DNA of 64,000 nucleotides from Byssothecium circinans (lineage: Eukaryota; Ascomycota; Dothideomycetes; Pleosporales; Massarinaceae), in contig ML977003.1 of the NCBI GenBank assembly GCA_010015675.1, positions 306,440 to 370,439 of the forward strand, read 5' to 3'. The notes under the pieces were generated by a model. The model was not told where the DNA came from and made no database searches. It saw nothing but the letters and a program-made list of their open reading frames with translations. Of this stretch, positions 46,770 through 58,037 are shown piece by piece. The translations under genes were made by a program, and so were the position numbers. Position 1 is the first letter of the stretch. Each line of letters opens with the position of its first letter.

Positions 46770-49700
46770 CTACTTCCTAGGCTTCACCCACGTAGCGAAC
46801 GCCTTGTAGACGAATTTGCTCGAGAATTTCGGCCTTGCCGCAACCACTCGTTCCCGAAGTAGCTCTTTTTCCTCTTCTTTCATGTGTCCAAAGATAAGAT
46901 CGAACTCTGCTAGCGGAATCTTGCTGAGGTCAGCCCCGTGCTCAACAAAGGCTACCGCTAACTCGCACAACTCAGTTCTGAGCTTTTCATTGTTGAAGGC
47001 CTCGATAAGAGATAGAAGAGCCTGCCAAACTGTGACATGAGACGTATTGTCCCCATATCGCTCTGTAGGATCCGCACCATTCTTAAGCAGATGATGCATA
47101 ACATTACAGTTCAAGCTTTTTAGAGCGTACACGAGTAAGCTATGGCCCCTCAGTCGACCTTCGTGTACAAGCTGTGGAGTAAGCTTGGCAGCAACATAGA
47201 AGTTCAGTCCAAACGATAAAGCCAGGTCAAAGAAGGAGTGGGATAGCGCTAGTAATGGAGAGTGCTGAAATTTAGACGAGTTCGAGGTAGATGTAAGATG
47301 CGCTATGTGAATGCTATTAGTCCAGTGAGGGTGAAGCGGCGGATTAGCAAGTTCTTTGCCTGAGATTGTCTTCCCAGTGCCCGACCTTCTAGCTATCGTT
47401 TGAGTTTCGTGCTTTAATTGCTCCTGTAAATTCATCCACGCGGGTTGTGCCCATCGATCAGTCGAAGCAAAGAGCTCTGCGTACCAGGTTCCGTGATTGA
47501 ATGAACCTAGAGGTGGTAAATTCCAGTATTTTTGTCCAGTGTCTGCAAGTTCGTCAACGATCTGGATTGAAATGGCATCTCCAGAGTCCTCGTATTGCTC
47601 CAAATAGAGCAGAGACTGAACGAATGGGATCCAGAAGCCGTCCCATGCTGACTCATCGATATATCGAGACTGCATCTTGACCTGCCTCATGAAAGAAGCA
47701 GATAGTAGAAGAGAAGGTTGGTAGTGGGGAGCACCAGCTTGAATGTATGCCTGGGCATTTTCACTTTGGAAGTAATCCCTGACTGTTCGATGGAGAAATT
47801 CGACCTTCTTCATGTGCGTGAGGCGCGCAGGGGCAGATCTAACCTCAAGAAGACCTTTCGATCGACTAATGACGCGACGCCGCATTGTTTCGGCTCGAAA
47901 GGCAAGTTCTTCGTGTGTCATTTCGAGTATTGGTGCCATGAGAGCTTTTTCACATCCATCGGATGCCAGAAACATGTCTCGAAGCGAAAGCGGGGCCATA
48001 GCTGCGGTAGCTAGTTGGAACATCTCACAGCTCTGTGACACATATTGTGTATCGATATCACTTAGAATCCTTTGGAAGAGCTCTTCCAAATCCCGTGGTA
48101 GCGCATCGGTACGTCGCCAAAGATCCTCGAGGTCGTCGCCATCTCTGATACCGTCCAATAAGGAGGCCATAACAAGAGTGACCCAGAGAAATACGCCGTC
48201 TGCTTTGTTTGTGATATCTTGAACGATATCTGCCGATGCCTTGGGCATGAAGCTCTGCATATGGTTCCACCGGGGGCTATTCCGGAGCTTGTCTCCAACA
48301 TATAGTTGAATATCTGGCCTGGTCAGATCCTCCATTCGCAGCCACGGTACGTTCTGGAAAGATTCCTCGAACACAAGCCAGGGTCTCGATGCAACACAGA
48401 ATTTGATTGTTCTTGGGGAGATCTTTCTCAAATCCAAGACCAAAGAGATGAGGTCTTGGGGGTCGCCGTCGAATTCATCAAGACCATCGATGAAGAGGAG
48501 AAAGCAGTATTCTTCCATCGAGAGAAGCAGTTTCAGCGCGTTCGTAAGCTCGAGCCAGCTCCATGGTCGCATATCGCCCCCAAAGAGGGAGTACCGAGAG
48601 AATCGATTAGGCAGAAGCCGAGGGATCAGACTTTCACGCCCGCTGAGGCATTGGAAAAGCAATGTTTGCACTAGACCCATTCGTGACATCTGAATGGTGG
48701 TTCCCGAGTTCCAGAAGAAAAATCCAGCTCTTACTAGTTCCCGACAACCACTCCACTGGGACGCCGCATTTGTGGTTCGGCCATCGTTGAAGAGAAACTT
48801 CATCAATGTGCTCTTCCCGGATCCAGGCTTTCCAGTGATCCAATACACATTGCCGTCCTCTTGTAGCCATTCCAAGAAACTGTCCCACTGTGGAAGTGCA
48901 TCACCTTCGTCTTCGGCGGATTTATGGTCCGCTTGGGCTAGCGGGCGGCCCTGTTCATAAGCCCATTCAAATGTGCGCCTGTGATTTTCTTTTATCGCTT
49001 CCTGTCGATCACTGATTTGTTCGAATTGCAGAAGGGATAGGATCCGACGCATATCCAGCAACTCTTTATCGAACTGGGCACCGTCTAAGAGTTGACGGGA
49101 GAACAGTTCGACGTCATGAGCGTTTTCCGGCTTCCAGTGGTTTTGATGTGTTGAATTGATTAGATTGGCTTGCCATTCCTTGGTCTGGTCCATGAAGCCA
49201 AGCAGGAGATGGCTCATTGCAGTCTCGCCATTTTTTCGGTTGTCTTCCGCCTGAGCGATTTGCGTTCTGGCAGTTATGGGTTAGCATATTTGCAAGCGAG
49301 TCATTGACTGTCCGTTACCTCAGTACGGTCAAAAGGCAGGTGTCAATTGTCTTCTGATAGCGATCTAGCCTCATCTCAAGATCCCTTATCTTGCCCGTTG
49401 CGAGCACTGAGCTCAATGCCTGGCGGAAACTTATCCACTGCTTCTCTGTCTTGCCCGACAGCACTGTCTTGACCTTCAAGCTTTGAATTTTGTCAAGGAG
49501 AAGCCCTGAGATCTCGCGACATTTATCACAAAGGTTGTACAGCACCTCCTCCTCTTCTGATCCCGCATATTTTCCTTTCTCAATAGGCCGTCGTGAGGGA
49601 TTTTTCGACGCATCAAGTCCACCGCTCAAATTCAGGAGTGTGCGCGCAACTGTCTCGATTTCGGTATTCTCCACAAGCTCTCCGTCCACATTGTGCGAGA

Positions 49701-49788
49701 TGGAACGAGTCGTGCTGATCAGATCCCGAGTGAAACTTATGAACTGTACGATATTCGACGCAAGCCCGACAGCTGCGAGGGCTTCCAT
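46770..49788 (-). CDS. NACHT-domain NTPase (fungal NLR-like)
   Basis: Exons 49319-49788 and 46770-49266 give 988 residues. The 52-nt intron (GTAACG...TGCTAAC...GCCAG) joins LLTVLR to TQIAQAEDNRK. An N-terminal helical domain (MEALAAVGLASNIVQFISFT) resembles the NACHT-associated effector-side domain of fungi. The NTPase has Walker A WITGKPGSGKST with Lys308 and Walker B LLFIDGLDEFDG. It is followed by the sensor-like CVASRPW and a winged-helix-like region ending VEFLHRTVRDYF, the usual end of the module. No WD40 or TPR repeats follow. The C-terminal 300 residues hold at most one degenerate ankyrin-like unit (LLKNGADP, FVEHGADL). Proteins of this class act in non-self recognition and programmed cell death. 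Confidence 0.88.
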
Positions 49789-51064
49789 GTCGGATTCTGG
49801 ATGGCGAGGAATTTGAAAAGTTCGCGCAAGGCTCCAGGCAGGCTATCTGGAGATTTTATCATTCTTTGAGGGGCACTGCGGAGCGCCAAAAGCGTATGCA
49901 CAGCCTTGGGAATCCTTGTCGTATGAGGCCAATGATGAGAAAGCTGCATGGCAGGCTGCCTTGCGCATGCGACGAGGCATTTTAGCCCCCCATTCGATCA
50001 TGGTAGCCAAAGGCTCAGGAGCCTAGCAAGTTAGAGAAGAGTGAAGGACAATATGTAGTAATAAGGTAGATGGTCAAGGACATCTAGAGGTATGTGCAAC
50101 GGATGAAAGCCAAAATGGTCTGTTCCAGAAAAGGACTAGTCCCGCACCTCCTGTCGACACTGCCAAAGTGCTCTCAAATGCCCAGCCACACGTGCCAGGA
50201 CCACATCCATGGATTGATCATTTCCTTCCACTAGAAAAATGGGTCCACTATTCTAAGCCTTCCCTCGCCCTTTAAACGTTTTCAGTTCACATGAAAATTC
50301 TTCAGTGCTATATCACATCTTTTTTCGCTTCCCGAACTTCCTCTACCTCACACATGGCTCTCATAAAACCAAGTACACACGCACGCGCGTCTCTCCCACA
50401 CCCGAAGAACTCCAGGGCCGGAGCGTTACCTAACTAATCACCTCCTTCAAAAATAATGTCAACAAGGCTGCTTGCGTAAGCACAAGATGATAAAAGATGT
50501 TCGGATAAGCTTCTTATATATCCGAGCCATGACAAGTCACGTTCGCCCCGACCCGTCAGCGTAGCACAGGGTAGCTGAGTCAAGCCGTCAGCAACTGGGA
50601 AGGCCACTAGTCATCGTTCCATTAGAGTTACTAATTAAGACGCGTTGTTAAGGTTCTGATGTCAGCGAGCGCTTCGGTGGCCTTTGTGCTGACGCGGTGC
50701 TAGACCGGAGTAGAGAGTATCCGACGGGGGTGTGATGATTTAGGGCGAACATGGATGTTGCAAGGGCACGGTACGGATAAAAGGAATGACTGAGTGAGTA
50801 TCGATGATCGTAAATGTGTTCAAGGTAGATTGAAAATATCCTAGTGCATGTATGAATCAGAATCAGTATACAGGCCATCAAAGAGCGTACGGCAGGGCTA
50901 AAAACTAAACGATATACATGAAAGGCATCGTGCGCGCTTGCATCAACTCTTTCTATCTGAACTCCGGGCAGGGTATAAGAAACCGAACAAAATCAACACC
51001 GGTGCAAAAGCTCGGATTGGCTCTGGGCGAAATAACAAACAAGAAAACGAGCGACTCTTCCGTT
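49789..51064. other. Intergenic region
   Basis: 1.3 kb with the NACHT promoter and the 3' flank of the next gene. No gene seen. Confidence 0.4.
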
Positions 51065-52357
51065 TTAATTCTCCCTCCAGTTCGCGCTCCTCCTCTCCCG
51101 CTCCTGGTCATGTTTATCCAAAACCTTCGCAATGCTCGACCGGTTATTTTGCGCAGCCGTCGGTGGAACGGCAAGACCGCTCTTATCATCGTAGTCGGTT
51201 TTGCCGTCTGCTCCGGCGTACATCTCGATAGGTTGTTCAGTCGACATCTCGAATGCCCCATGCCCATCGTTTGCCCGGCTGTGACTCCAAAAAGCAGCCC
51301 CCTTCTCATCGGAAAGTTCATGGTGTGACGATGGAGCGATCTCGGCAACGAAATTATTGTTGTTCGCTTCGTGTCGGTAGATGTCGGCACCCTTGCCAGT
51401 GGCGAAGTCGTCATCGAGGTGGTGGACATTCGACGGTGGGGCGGCAGCTTGATTGTGTTTCCGGCGGTAGGCGAGGAGGAAGAAGACGAGACCGACAATG
51501 GCAGCGAGACCGAGAACACTGCCGATTACAGCACCAGCGATGACGCCGCTAGACACTGGATTGGTGGTTGCTGCAGCGGCACCAGAGCTAGCAGCGGGTG
51601 AAGACTGCGAGCCCGAGCTGGCGGGTTTAGAAGAATCCGCAGTCAGACCGGACGAGGACTTTGTATTAGAACAGCCAATGTTAGTGGGCGAAGTCATGGC
51701 GAACCCATCGATGGGGTGTGCGTATGCTTGAACACCGGTGGCGGTTACAGGAAAGAGTGTGCTGGCGGTATCGGCATTTGTGTTGTATTGTATAACCGGG
51801 TAACTCGAGCCCATGGTCATTTCACTATAGCAAGTTCCGCCGTAAAATGGGCGAGCCGAGTCTACTGTTGAGTCGGGCGGGTGGAATTGGTAGCCGCTAG
51901 AAAAATATAAGCTCATGTTGCGCGATCTTTCGGGAAATATTTACGTAGGACAGCAAACAATGTAGTTCCTTGCTGAGGCCACTGCAGTGCAGTAGTCCTT
52001 TGGGCATGCGAAGGGACTCATAGCAGGAACAATCGACGACGGTACTGGGCTGGTCCCCACTGTGACCATCACAGCGGTATACGACGAAAGGTACTCGGAT
52101 GGGTAGCACCCCGCTACGGTGTTGTTTTCAACGGGGACGGGTTCGTTCGCCCATATTTGGTAGGTCGGTGGTGGCAACATGGTCAACAGATTTTGTGCAC
52201 ATGTTGAGGATCCCGTGAAGGTCGAGGTCAAGGCGACCTTGGCCGTTGGTATAGGATACGTCTTTGATGCAGCCGGTGAAGCTGGTGAAGCGGTTGTCTG
52301 TCTTGCCTGCAGGCGTTCCGTTATCTTGCGCTTCTGAATTCGATCTTGGATGCCCAT
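51065..52357 (-). CDS. Single-pass membrane protein with a Ser-rich stalk and cytoplasmic tail
   Basis: Exons 51945-52357 and 51065-51896 give 414 residues. The 48-nt intron (GTAAAT...TTCTAG) joins IVCCPT to GYQFHPPD. The N-part (about 260 residues) is Thr/Ser/Pro- and Cys-containing (FACPKDYCTAV, YIVCCPT, FYGGTCYSE). A Ser/Ala stalk follows, then one membrane helix VIAGAVIGSVLGLAAIVGLV continuing FFLLAYRRKH, and a hydrophilic tail (HHLDDDFATGKG). This layout is common among fungal cell-surface proteins and wall-stress sensors, with unknown ligands. The N-terminus MGIQDRIQKRKITERLQARQ is charged, not a classical signal peptide. The start may lie in an unseen upstream exon. Confidence 0.75.
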
Positions 52358-54854
52358 CGCGAATGAAGTTGTGATGCTTCTTATAAGGTTGATGAGTGTC
52401 GGCTTGAAATGAATCAGTCGACTGGGTGATGATACTCCAAAACGAGGAATGCAGCGTCAGACGGGATCGATCGTTCTAAGATGTTCGAATTCGATACTGG
52501 TGATGGTCGATAGCACAATTGACGATGATGGAAAGGAAGGAAAGACGGCGTGGAGCCTGAACTTAGGAAAGCAAGGTAGGTAAGCTGAGTTCGAGTGGGC
52601 ACGAGCGGAAAAATGGGGTACAAAATCCCGTCACGCAATCTTTCTGGAAGTCCGGCCGACCCACCCTTGAGGTGCAATCTCGCATTGTATCCCTACTGAT
52701 GTATGTGGTTAGGGGCGGAGACGGCGACTTTAGCGAAATGAGCTAGTAAGGACTCGCTATACATAGGTGCTTTCTACAGAGGAGTGCAGCTTTCTGTCAA
52801 GTGGCTGATGGTATGGAGGCGTCGGGTGCTAGCTTGTGGTACATTACCTGGGATCTATTGTCTCTCAACTAGCGAGAGGGTACAGCCTTTAGGAAGAACT
52901 AAAAATTGAAATGACTGACAGAGTGCATGGTACTGTAGCGCATTGCATCCCAGCCCGATGCGAAGCGTAAACTATTGGCTGACCAGGGTTCCTGTCGTCT
53001 GGACTCTACCCACCTGAGACGCAGATGTTAACGACGAAACTCCAGCACTTGCACTGTTCGAGAGGCAGAATCCAAGCACCTGCAACATGGGGAAAGGCGT
53101 GGGTGAGAAGGCTGACAGCCTCCTCATGGTAATGATGGCACCAGAAGTCTTGGAGATGCAGTACGAGCATGGCCCGTGTCCGTGGTCCCTTGGCCCTATC
53201 CCCTGGTCCCAACCACCAGGGTCTTATCGCGAGAGATGGCGAGTTGTGGGGGCCTAAAGCAGTAAAAGGCGGATAATTAAAGGCTCTGGCACCCGCAACC
53301 TGAGCTTCGAGAACGGAGCAAGAGCGGCAGATTCCTCAGTGAAATGGCATGATTGTGGGCGAGAAAAAAGGAAATATGATCCGAGTGGATGATGAGAAAG
53401 GACGGGCTCCCAGAAGTATGACTCAGCGCTAAGTCTTTTAGTAAGCGAGTCCGTGCGGTATGCCCGGGCCGTACCTCCAACGGTGAAATACAGCCGCAGC
53501 CTTCCCCGCGAACGACCCGTATCTACGAACGCTGTGCTCTTGTTCAGTATCTTCAATATCCTCACCCCCCTTCGGGTTCCGACGAAAAAGATTCTTGGAG
53601 CAGCTGCTGGCGCGCTTCCCTCTCAGTCATTGTATTGCCCTGCACCCGGAATCTCCCTGGAGTCATCAATGGATCAGCATATTCCATCAGCATTCTATTG
53701 ATTAGCATCGGCTTAAAATATCACCCATATCTCTCCAGCGAGTTGTACCAAATGTATGAGCTTTGGAAACAGCTGAAGCTGGTTTGCTGACCTCGCCCTC
53801 ATCATCTTTGGACGTCAATTTTCCGCACACGAGACCCGCGATTATCGACGAAAGGTTCAATTACCGCGTCATCGTTCGGCACCTTGCATCCGAACAGTCG
53901 TCATTCGCCTTCTTTTGCTGCTCGATATATGGTAAGACGACTGCAACTCGTCGAGTCTTCTGCGCGCTGCGATTATCAATCCAGAAGCGTCCATATGTAC
54001 GAGGTCCCTGTGTCGCGCGTCTTCCGTCATCGGCCGACAAAGCATAGGGCCTAGGTAGATATGTAGCCATTCATTCATTACTATTACCGTTATTCACTCT
54101 CAACATGTTTCATTAAGCCGTGTTTAGTTCCAACGTTCTTTCTTACCTTTTTCCACTTTTGAGCAGACGTCATTATGACGAGGGACGGGAGCATTCAAAA
54201 GATGAACCAAGTTGGGCCAGCAACTTAACAATAATAACGTGGACACAGGACTGATAGAGCAAACTTAATAAATCCAACGCCATACAAGTCAAGCAACACG
54301 AGCTCTGAGACAGCATAGCGCCGTGACTCTCAAGCAAGCAAACATCCTTGTGACTCCCCATACAAGCTAACAAGCCCCCTCAAAGTCAAGATCGATCTTA
54401 AATCTACGTGAAAGAGCGCGGCGACAGATTCGTAGCAGCCCGGAATATCACAAGCAAACCGCGGAACTTTCTCCAGCTGCGCCGTACCAGTGAAACGAAA
54501 CGCATTTAGGAGCGCCGGGAGGACGTGTCAACGCTACAGCAAGTACAATAGGCGCACGTCCATTGCTCTATTATGGCTCTTGTCGCGTTGCCAGTTCGCC
54601 AAGACCCTCCTTCACTCGCGCGCGCCCTCACTCACGACCGACAAACAGCCTCAACCGGCTCTTGAACCTCATTCTACCTCATCAACGACACATAATCCAG
54701 TACAACACACAACCACACACCATACAACATCCGAGCGACTGACCTTTATTATCGCCCTTAATCACTCAACACCGCACCTTATCGCACGATATCAAACGCG
54801 CTATCTTGCGTGACCGTCAGTCATACACCTCACTAGGCAACTTCACTCGCCAAA
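52358..54854. other. Long region without a convincing gene
   Basis: 2.5 kb between divergent genes. All open frames are short and without domain or splice support. The last 150 bp before 54855 are CA/AC-rich, as in many fungal leaders. Confidence 0.4.
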
Positions 54855-55991
54855 ATGCCTCACAAGCGCGCTGCGGTCGTTTCTAGTCTCCCCGTAAGTT
54901 TGATCTTCGGTTCCCGGCAGCAAAAGCAGTACCGGCGCTTCCAGCTGCAGACCGAGGGCTCTCTCCCTTGTCGGAAGTTCGGCGCTCTCCCCACGGCTGA
55001 AGAGTACGACGCGTTCCGAACATGGTGCCAGGCCAACGACTCCGGCTACTTCTCCGACACGCCTCTCGCCGACATCGTGTCCTCAGCGTACCTGGATGTG
55101 CAGAGAGACGATGCGCCCGTGAGTGTTGGCAGGCTATGCGGACATGCGCTTCACCCCGCACAGTCGTCCGACGATGCAAAGACGGTCATCGATCGCTGTC
55201 CAACATGCATTGTCGAAATGCACACCCTTTACGTCAGTATCCTCATGCGCGCGCTTGAAAACGCTGGCGGCATGGTCGAGCAACGCTGGGAGGCTTCGCC
55301 AGAGGAGAATCCCATTCTCGAGGCCGTGCATGCTGGGAAAATCGAACTCATCCACGCAATCTCCAACCTAGAGGAACTAGCCATGATCGAGAAGCAATGG
55401 GACCAGCAGCACCCCGACATCACTACGGAGCTCAAATACGATGTCAAGACTGCGGGGGAGGCCTTGCGTATGTACTGGGCTAGTATTAAGCACGCGTCGG
55501 CCGACTCCTCACCACCACTATCATCGTCATCATCATCGCCGTCGCAGAAGGCGAAGCGCAAGGTCAAGTTTGACGACGATACCCGTTTTGAGCGTGGTAG
55601 AGATCCACGTTATTTTTGGCGCCGGTCACCACGATATGAGGCTGGCGGTAAATACTCTCTTCCTTCAGCATGCGACGAGTCCGACTCCGACAGCGAAGAT
55701 GCAGCCGAGAAGGAGGTGGAGGGTCTGCAGGCGCGCATGCCGTTATATTTAGAGCACACGGGGTCACCTAGCAATGATGCTTGCGTGGGTCAGAACAGCG
55801 AGGAGGATTCAGACAGTCAGGAGGATCAAGACAGCGACGAAGAGGAGGAGGAGGATGAGCCGATTTCTGATGACGGCGACAGCGATTGGGAGGACGTCGA
55901 CTCCAGCGAGGGCGAAAGTGATGAGGAGGATTCTTTCGTCGTCTCTGAGGAGATCACGGAAGAGACGGCGTTTATCGAGTTCGGGTACTAG
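54855..55991 (+). CDS. Acidic C-x-H/CPxC family protein, third paralogue
   Basis: Intronless, 378 residues. It shares its layout with 29041-30212: an entry helix ALPTAEEYDAFRTWCQ, C-x-H (CGHALHP), a CPTC motif 21 residues later, helices, QWDQQHPD, then KVKFDDDTRFERG and FWRRSPRYEAGGKYS. The last 110 residues are extremely acidic and Ser-rich (SDSEDAAEKEVEG, then runs of D/E), as in histone-binding or nuclear proteins. A KAKRKVK patch could be a nuclear signal. The function is unknown. A nuclear role is an inference from composition only. GTAAGT at 54894 near the start has no acceptor at workable distance, so I keep the unspliced frame. Confidence 0.75.
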   Translation: MPHKRAAVVSSLPVSLIFGSRQQKQYRRFQLQTEGSLPCRKFGALPTAEEYDAFRTWCQANDSGYFSDTPLADIVSSAYLDVQRDDAPVSVGRLCGHALHPAQSSDDAKTVIDRCPTCIVEMHTLYVSILMRALENAGGMVEQRWEASPEENPILEAVHAGKIELIHAISNLEELAMIEKQWDQQHPDITTELKYDVKTAGEALRMYWASIKHASADSSPPLSSSSSSPSQKAKRKVKFDDDTRFERGRDPRYFWRRSPRYEAGGKYSLPSACDESDSDSEDAAEKEVEGLQARMPLYLEHTGSPSNDACVGQNSEEDSDSQEDQDSDEEEEEDEPISDDGDSDWEDVDSSEGESDEEDSFVVSEEITEETAFIEFGY

Positions 55992-56372
55992 GTGCAGGAT
56001 CGTCGTCTTCAGCTGGCGTTCAGGCACTGGGAGATATCCATACGGCAGGAGTCATGCCGGGCCCGCGGGCAAGTGACGGTCACATGTGTGGTCTAAAAGC
56101 CGGCAATATGCGGAAAATGGAATAATACGTAAACGAGCTATATGAAAGAAAAAACAATAGAAACAATTTCAAAAAGAAGTCCAAATGTGTATGAAAATAA
56201 TACCGTAGCTTTCCACCACACAGTAACAAAGTTTGAATGAAAGACAAGAAGGCAATAAAAAAAGAAAGGAAACGAAAACTACCTGCCCACATTATCATAC
56301 ACAACACCACTCCTTCTCCCTTACACACACACACACTCTCTCTCTCTCTCCCTTATCCTCCTCTCTCACCTC
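55992..56372. other. Shared 3' region with CA and CT microsatellites
   Basis: 381 bp between convergent genes. On the plus strand an (AC)n run passes into a (TC)n run at about 56322-56352. No gene seen. Confidence 0.5.
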
Positions 56373-58037
56373 TCAATACTCCCCCTCCAAACTCACACCC
56401 GTACCCACAGGCCCCTCCTCAACAACACCTGTCGCATCACCCCCGGAAGTCGCGTTCCCCAACGGCGTCCCCGTAGCAGCCGGTGTGTAAACACTCGTCG
56501 CGGTCGGAGACGCGTTAATGAAGCCGGAAGTCTGCGGGGTCCATGGGTTCGGGTTCGAAAAAGTCGGCATAGAAAGCGTTGGGACGGGGACGTTAGGAAC
56601 AGCCGGGCCGTTTGTGTATGTAGGAATACCTGGTGCTACCGGCAGTGCGGACAGTGGGTCGTGGATAGGAGACCCTGGAACGCTGGGGACGATGGGGGAA
56701 ACCGGTGCCGGGACGGTTGGGGGAGCGCCTGGCTGCTGCGGTGGAGATACAGGGTCGTTGACGGGAGGTGCTGGGGCGACTGGGAGGGCGGAGGAAGCTG
56801 GTTCTGGCACCGTGGGGGCGGAAGGGTTGGATGGGGGAAGTGGTGGGGAGACGGGGTCGAGGGGTGGGGAAACGGGGGCTGGGGAGACGGGGTCGAGAGG
56901 TGGGGAAACGGGGGCTGGGTTGGATGGTAGGATAGCGGGGTCAGAGGAGGGAATGGCGGCGGGAGGGGTAGAGGGGATGCTTGAGGGTGTGCTGGGGATT
57001 GCTGGTGAAGTGATGGGGGTCGTGAGGGGAGTTTGATAGGATGAAGAGGAGATGGGGGTAGAAGGAAGAATGCTTGATGGTGTGCTCGGGACTGCTGATG
57101 ACGAATAGATAGGAGTCGTGGAGGGAGTCTGACGTATTGAAGAGGAGATAGATATCGGGGTCGTCTTGGCGCTGGGTGTCTTGGGTGGGGAAGAAGCCTG
57201 AGCGGTGGTGGAGTTCTTGGATGCAGATGATGAAGAGATCTTGCTGCTGATGCTGGAGAACTTGGACGACGTCGTAGCTAAGGGTGTGGAAGTCGGGTTT
57301 CCTATGCTTGACGTGATTGGCTTGGTGGATGCAATAGATGACTTTGCTGTGCCACTTGGAGTCAGAGAGGAAGATGGGAGATTGGACGTGGTGCTCTTGA
57401 GCGAAGGAGAAGCCGAAGTAGAAACTGAAGCCGAAACTGAGCTACTCTTGAGCGAGGAAGAAGCTGAAGCCGAAGCCGAAGCTGAAGCTGAGGACGACGC
57501 TCCCGTCGCTTTGGAGGAAGCGCTACTGATAGTAGCCGAAGTTTTCACTCCAGTGCTTGTCGACGAGGTTGTCGTCTTCTTGTCCGATGAAGGCGCGGCG
57601 CTCGAAGAAGCACTCGTCTTTGTGGTAGTCGTCGGTGCTACACTGGTCCTCGCGGTAGTCGTCGGGGCCGCACTGGTCCTTGCTGCGGTAGTCTTTGGTT
57701 TCTCCTCCTTAGGCTTCTCCTCCTTGGGCTTCTCATCCTTGGGCTTCTCATCCTTGGGCTTCTCATCCTTGGGTTTATCCTCCTTAGGCTTATCCTCCTT
57801 TGGCTGCGGCTTGGGATTGTTCGGTTTTGCTGGAGGCGCCGGAGGCGCCTTCGGTGCCCCCGGCTTTACCCCCCCTTTGTTCGTTGCAACATCGTTTACA
57901 GTATTGCGCTTATTCCAGTATGTACCGGGGCTCCAATTCATGTTACGGGTACGGACCGCATGGTTTGGAAGCACGGCGGCGTGGATGAGGGGTGTAGCGA
58001 TGAGGGTGAGGGTTGCGAGGATAGCTTGTGGCTTCAT
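56373..58037 (-). CDS. Secreted Pro/Ser/Thr-rich cell-wall-type protein with short repeats
   Basis: Intronless, 554 residues. The signal peptide MKPQAILATLTLIATPLIHA is followed by a short unique segment (NMNWSPGTYWNKRNTVND). A lysine/proline region follows with about seven 5-residue units of the type KPK(D/E)E/KEDKP. Then come about 200 residues of Ser/Thr-rich sequence, a Pro-rich part with PVSPPLDP repeats, and a C-terminal PNPWTPQTSGF segment. No catalytic domain is seen. There is no clear GPI signal: the end VSLEGEY is hydrophilic. It is likely a heavily O-glycosylated wall or matrix protein; this is inferred from composition. The long open frame on the opposite strand is a by-product of the repeats. 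Confidence 0.8.
   Translation of the reverse strand: MKPQAILATLTLIATPLIHAAVLPNHAVRTRNMNWSPGTYWNKRNTVNDVATNKGGVKPGAPKAPPAPPAKPNNPKPQPKEDKPKEDKPKDEKPKDEKPKDEKPKEEKPKEEKPKTTAARTSAAPTTTARTSVAPTTTTKTSASSSAAPSSDKKTTTSSTSTGVKTSATISSASSKATGASSSASASASASASSSLKSSSVSASVSTSASPSLKSTTSNLPSSSLTPSGTAKSSIASTKPITSSIGNPTSTPLATTSSKFSSISSKISSSSASKNSTTAQASSPPKTPSAKTTPISISSSIRQTPSTTPIYSSSAVPSTPSSILPSTPISSSSYQTPLTTPITSPAIPSTPSSIPSTPPAAIPSSDPAILPSNPAPVSPPLDPVSPAPVSPPLDPVSPPLPPSNPSAPTVPEPASSALPVAPAPPVNDPVSPPQQPGAPPTVPAPVSPIVPSVPGSPIHDPLSALPVAPGIPTYTNGPAVPNVPVPTLSMPTFSNPNPWTPQTSGFINASPTATSVYTPAATGTPLGNATSGGDATGVVEEGPVGTGVSLEGEY
56850..56925. repeat. Imperfect direct repeat of about 36 bp in the Pro-rich part
   Basis: GGGGTCGAG(A/G)GGTGGGGAAA is followed by CGGGGGCTGGG and then repeated. 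It encodes two successive PAPVSPPLDPVS blocks of the wall protein on the minus strand. Confidence 0.7.
57706..57812. repeat. 15-bp tandem repeat coding for KPKDE-type units
   Basis: About seven units with the core CTTCTCxTCCTTGGG on the plus strand, inside the wall-protein gene. They encode KEDKP, KDEKP and KEEKP blocks. Unit number may vary between strains. Confidence 0.75.

Noticed and set aside
56518..57036. Gly/Glu-rich plus-strand frame of 172 codons
   Set aside because: It is an antisense shadow of the Pro-rich part of the wall protein.
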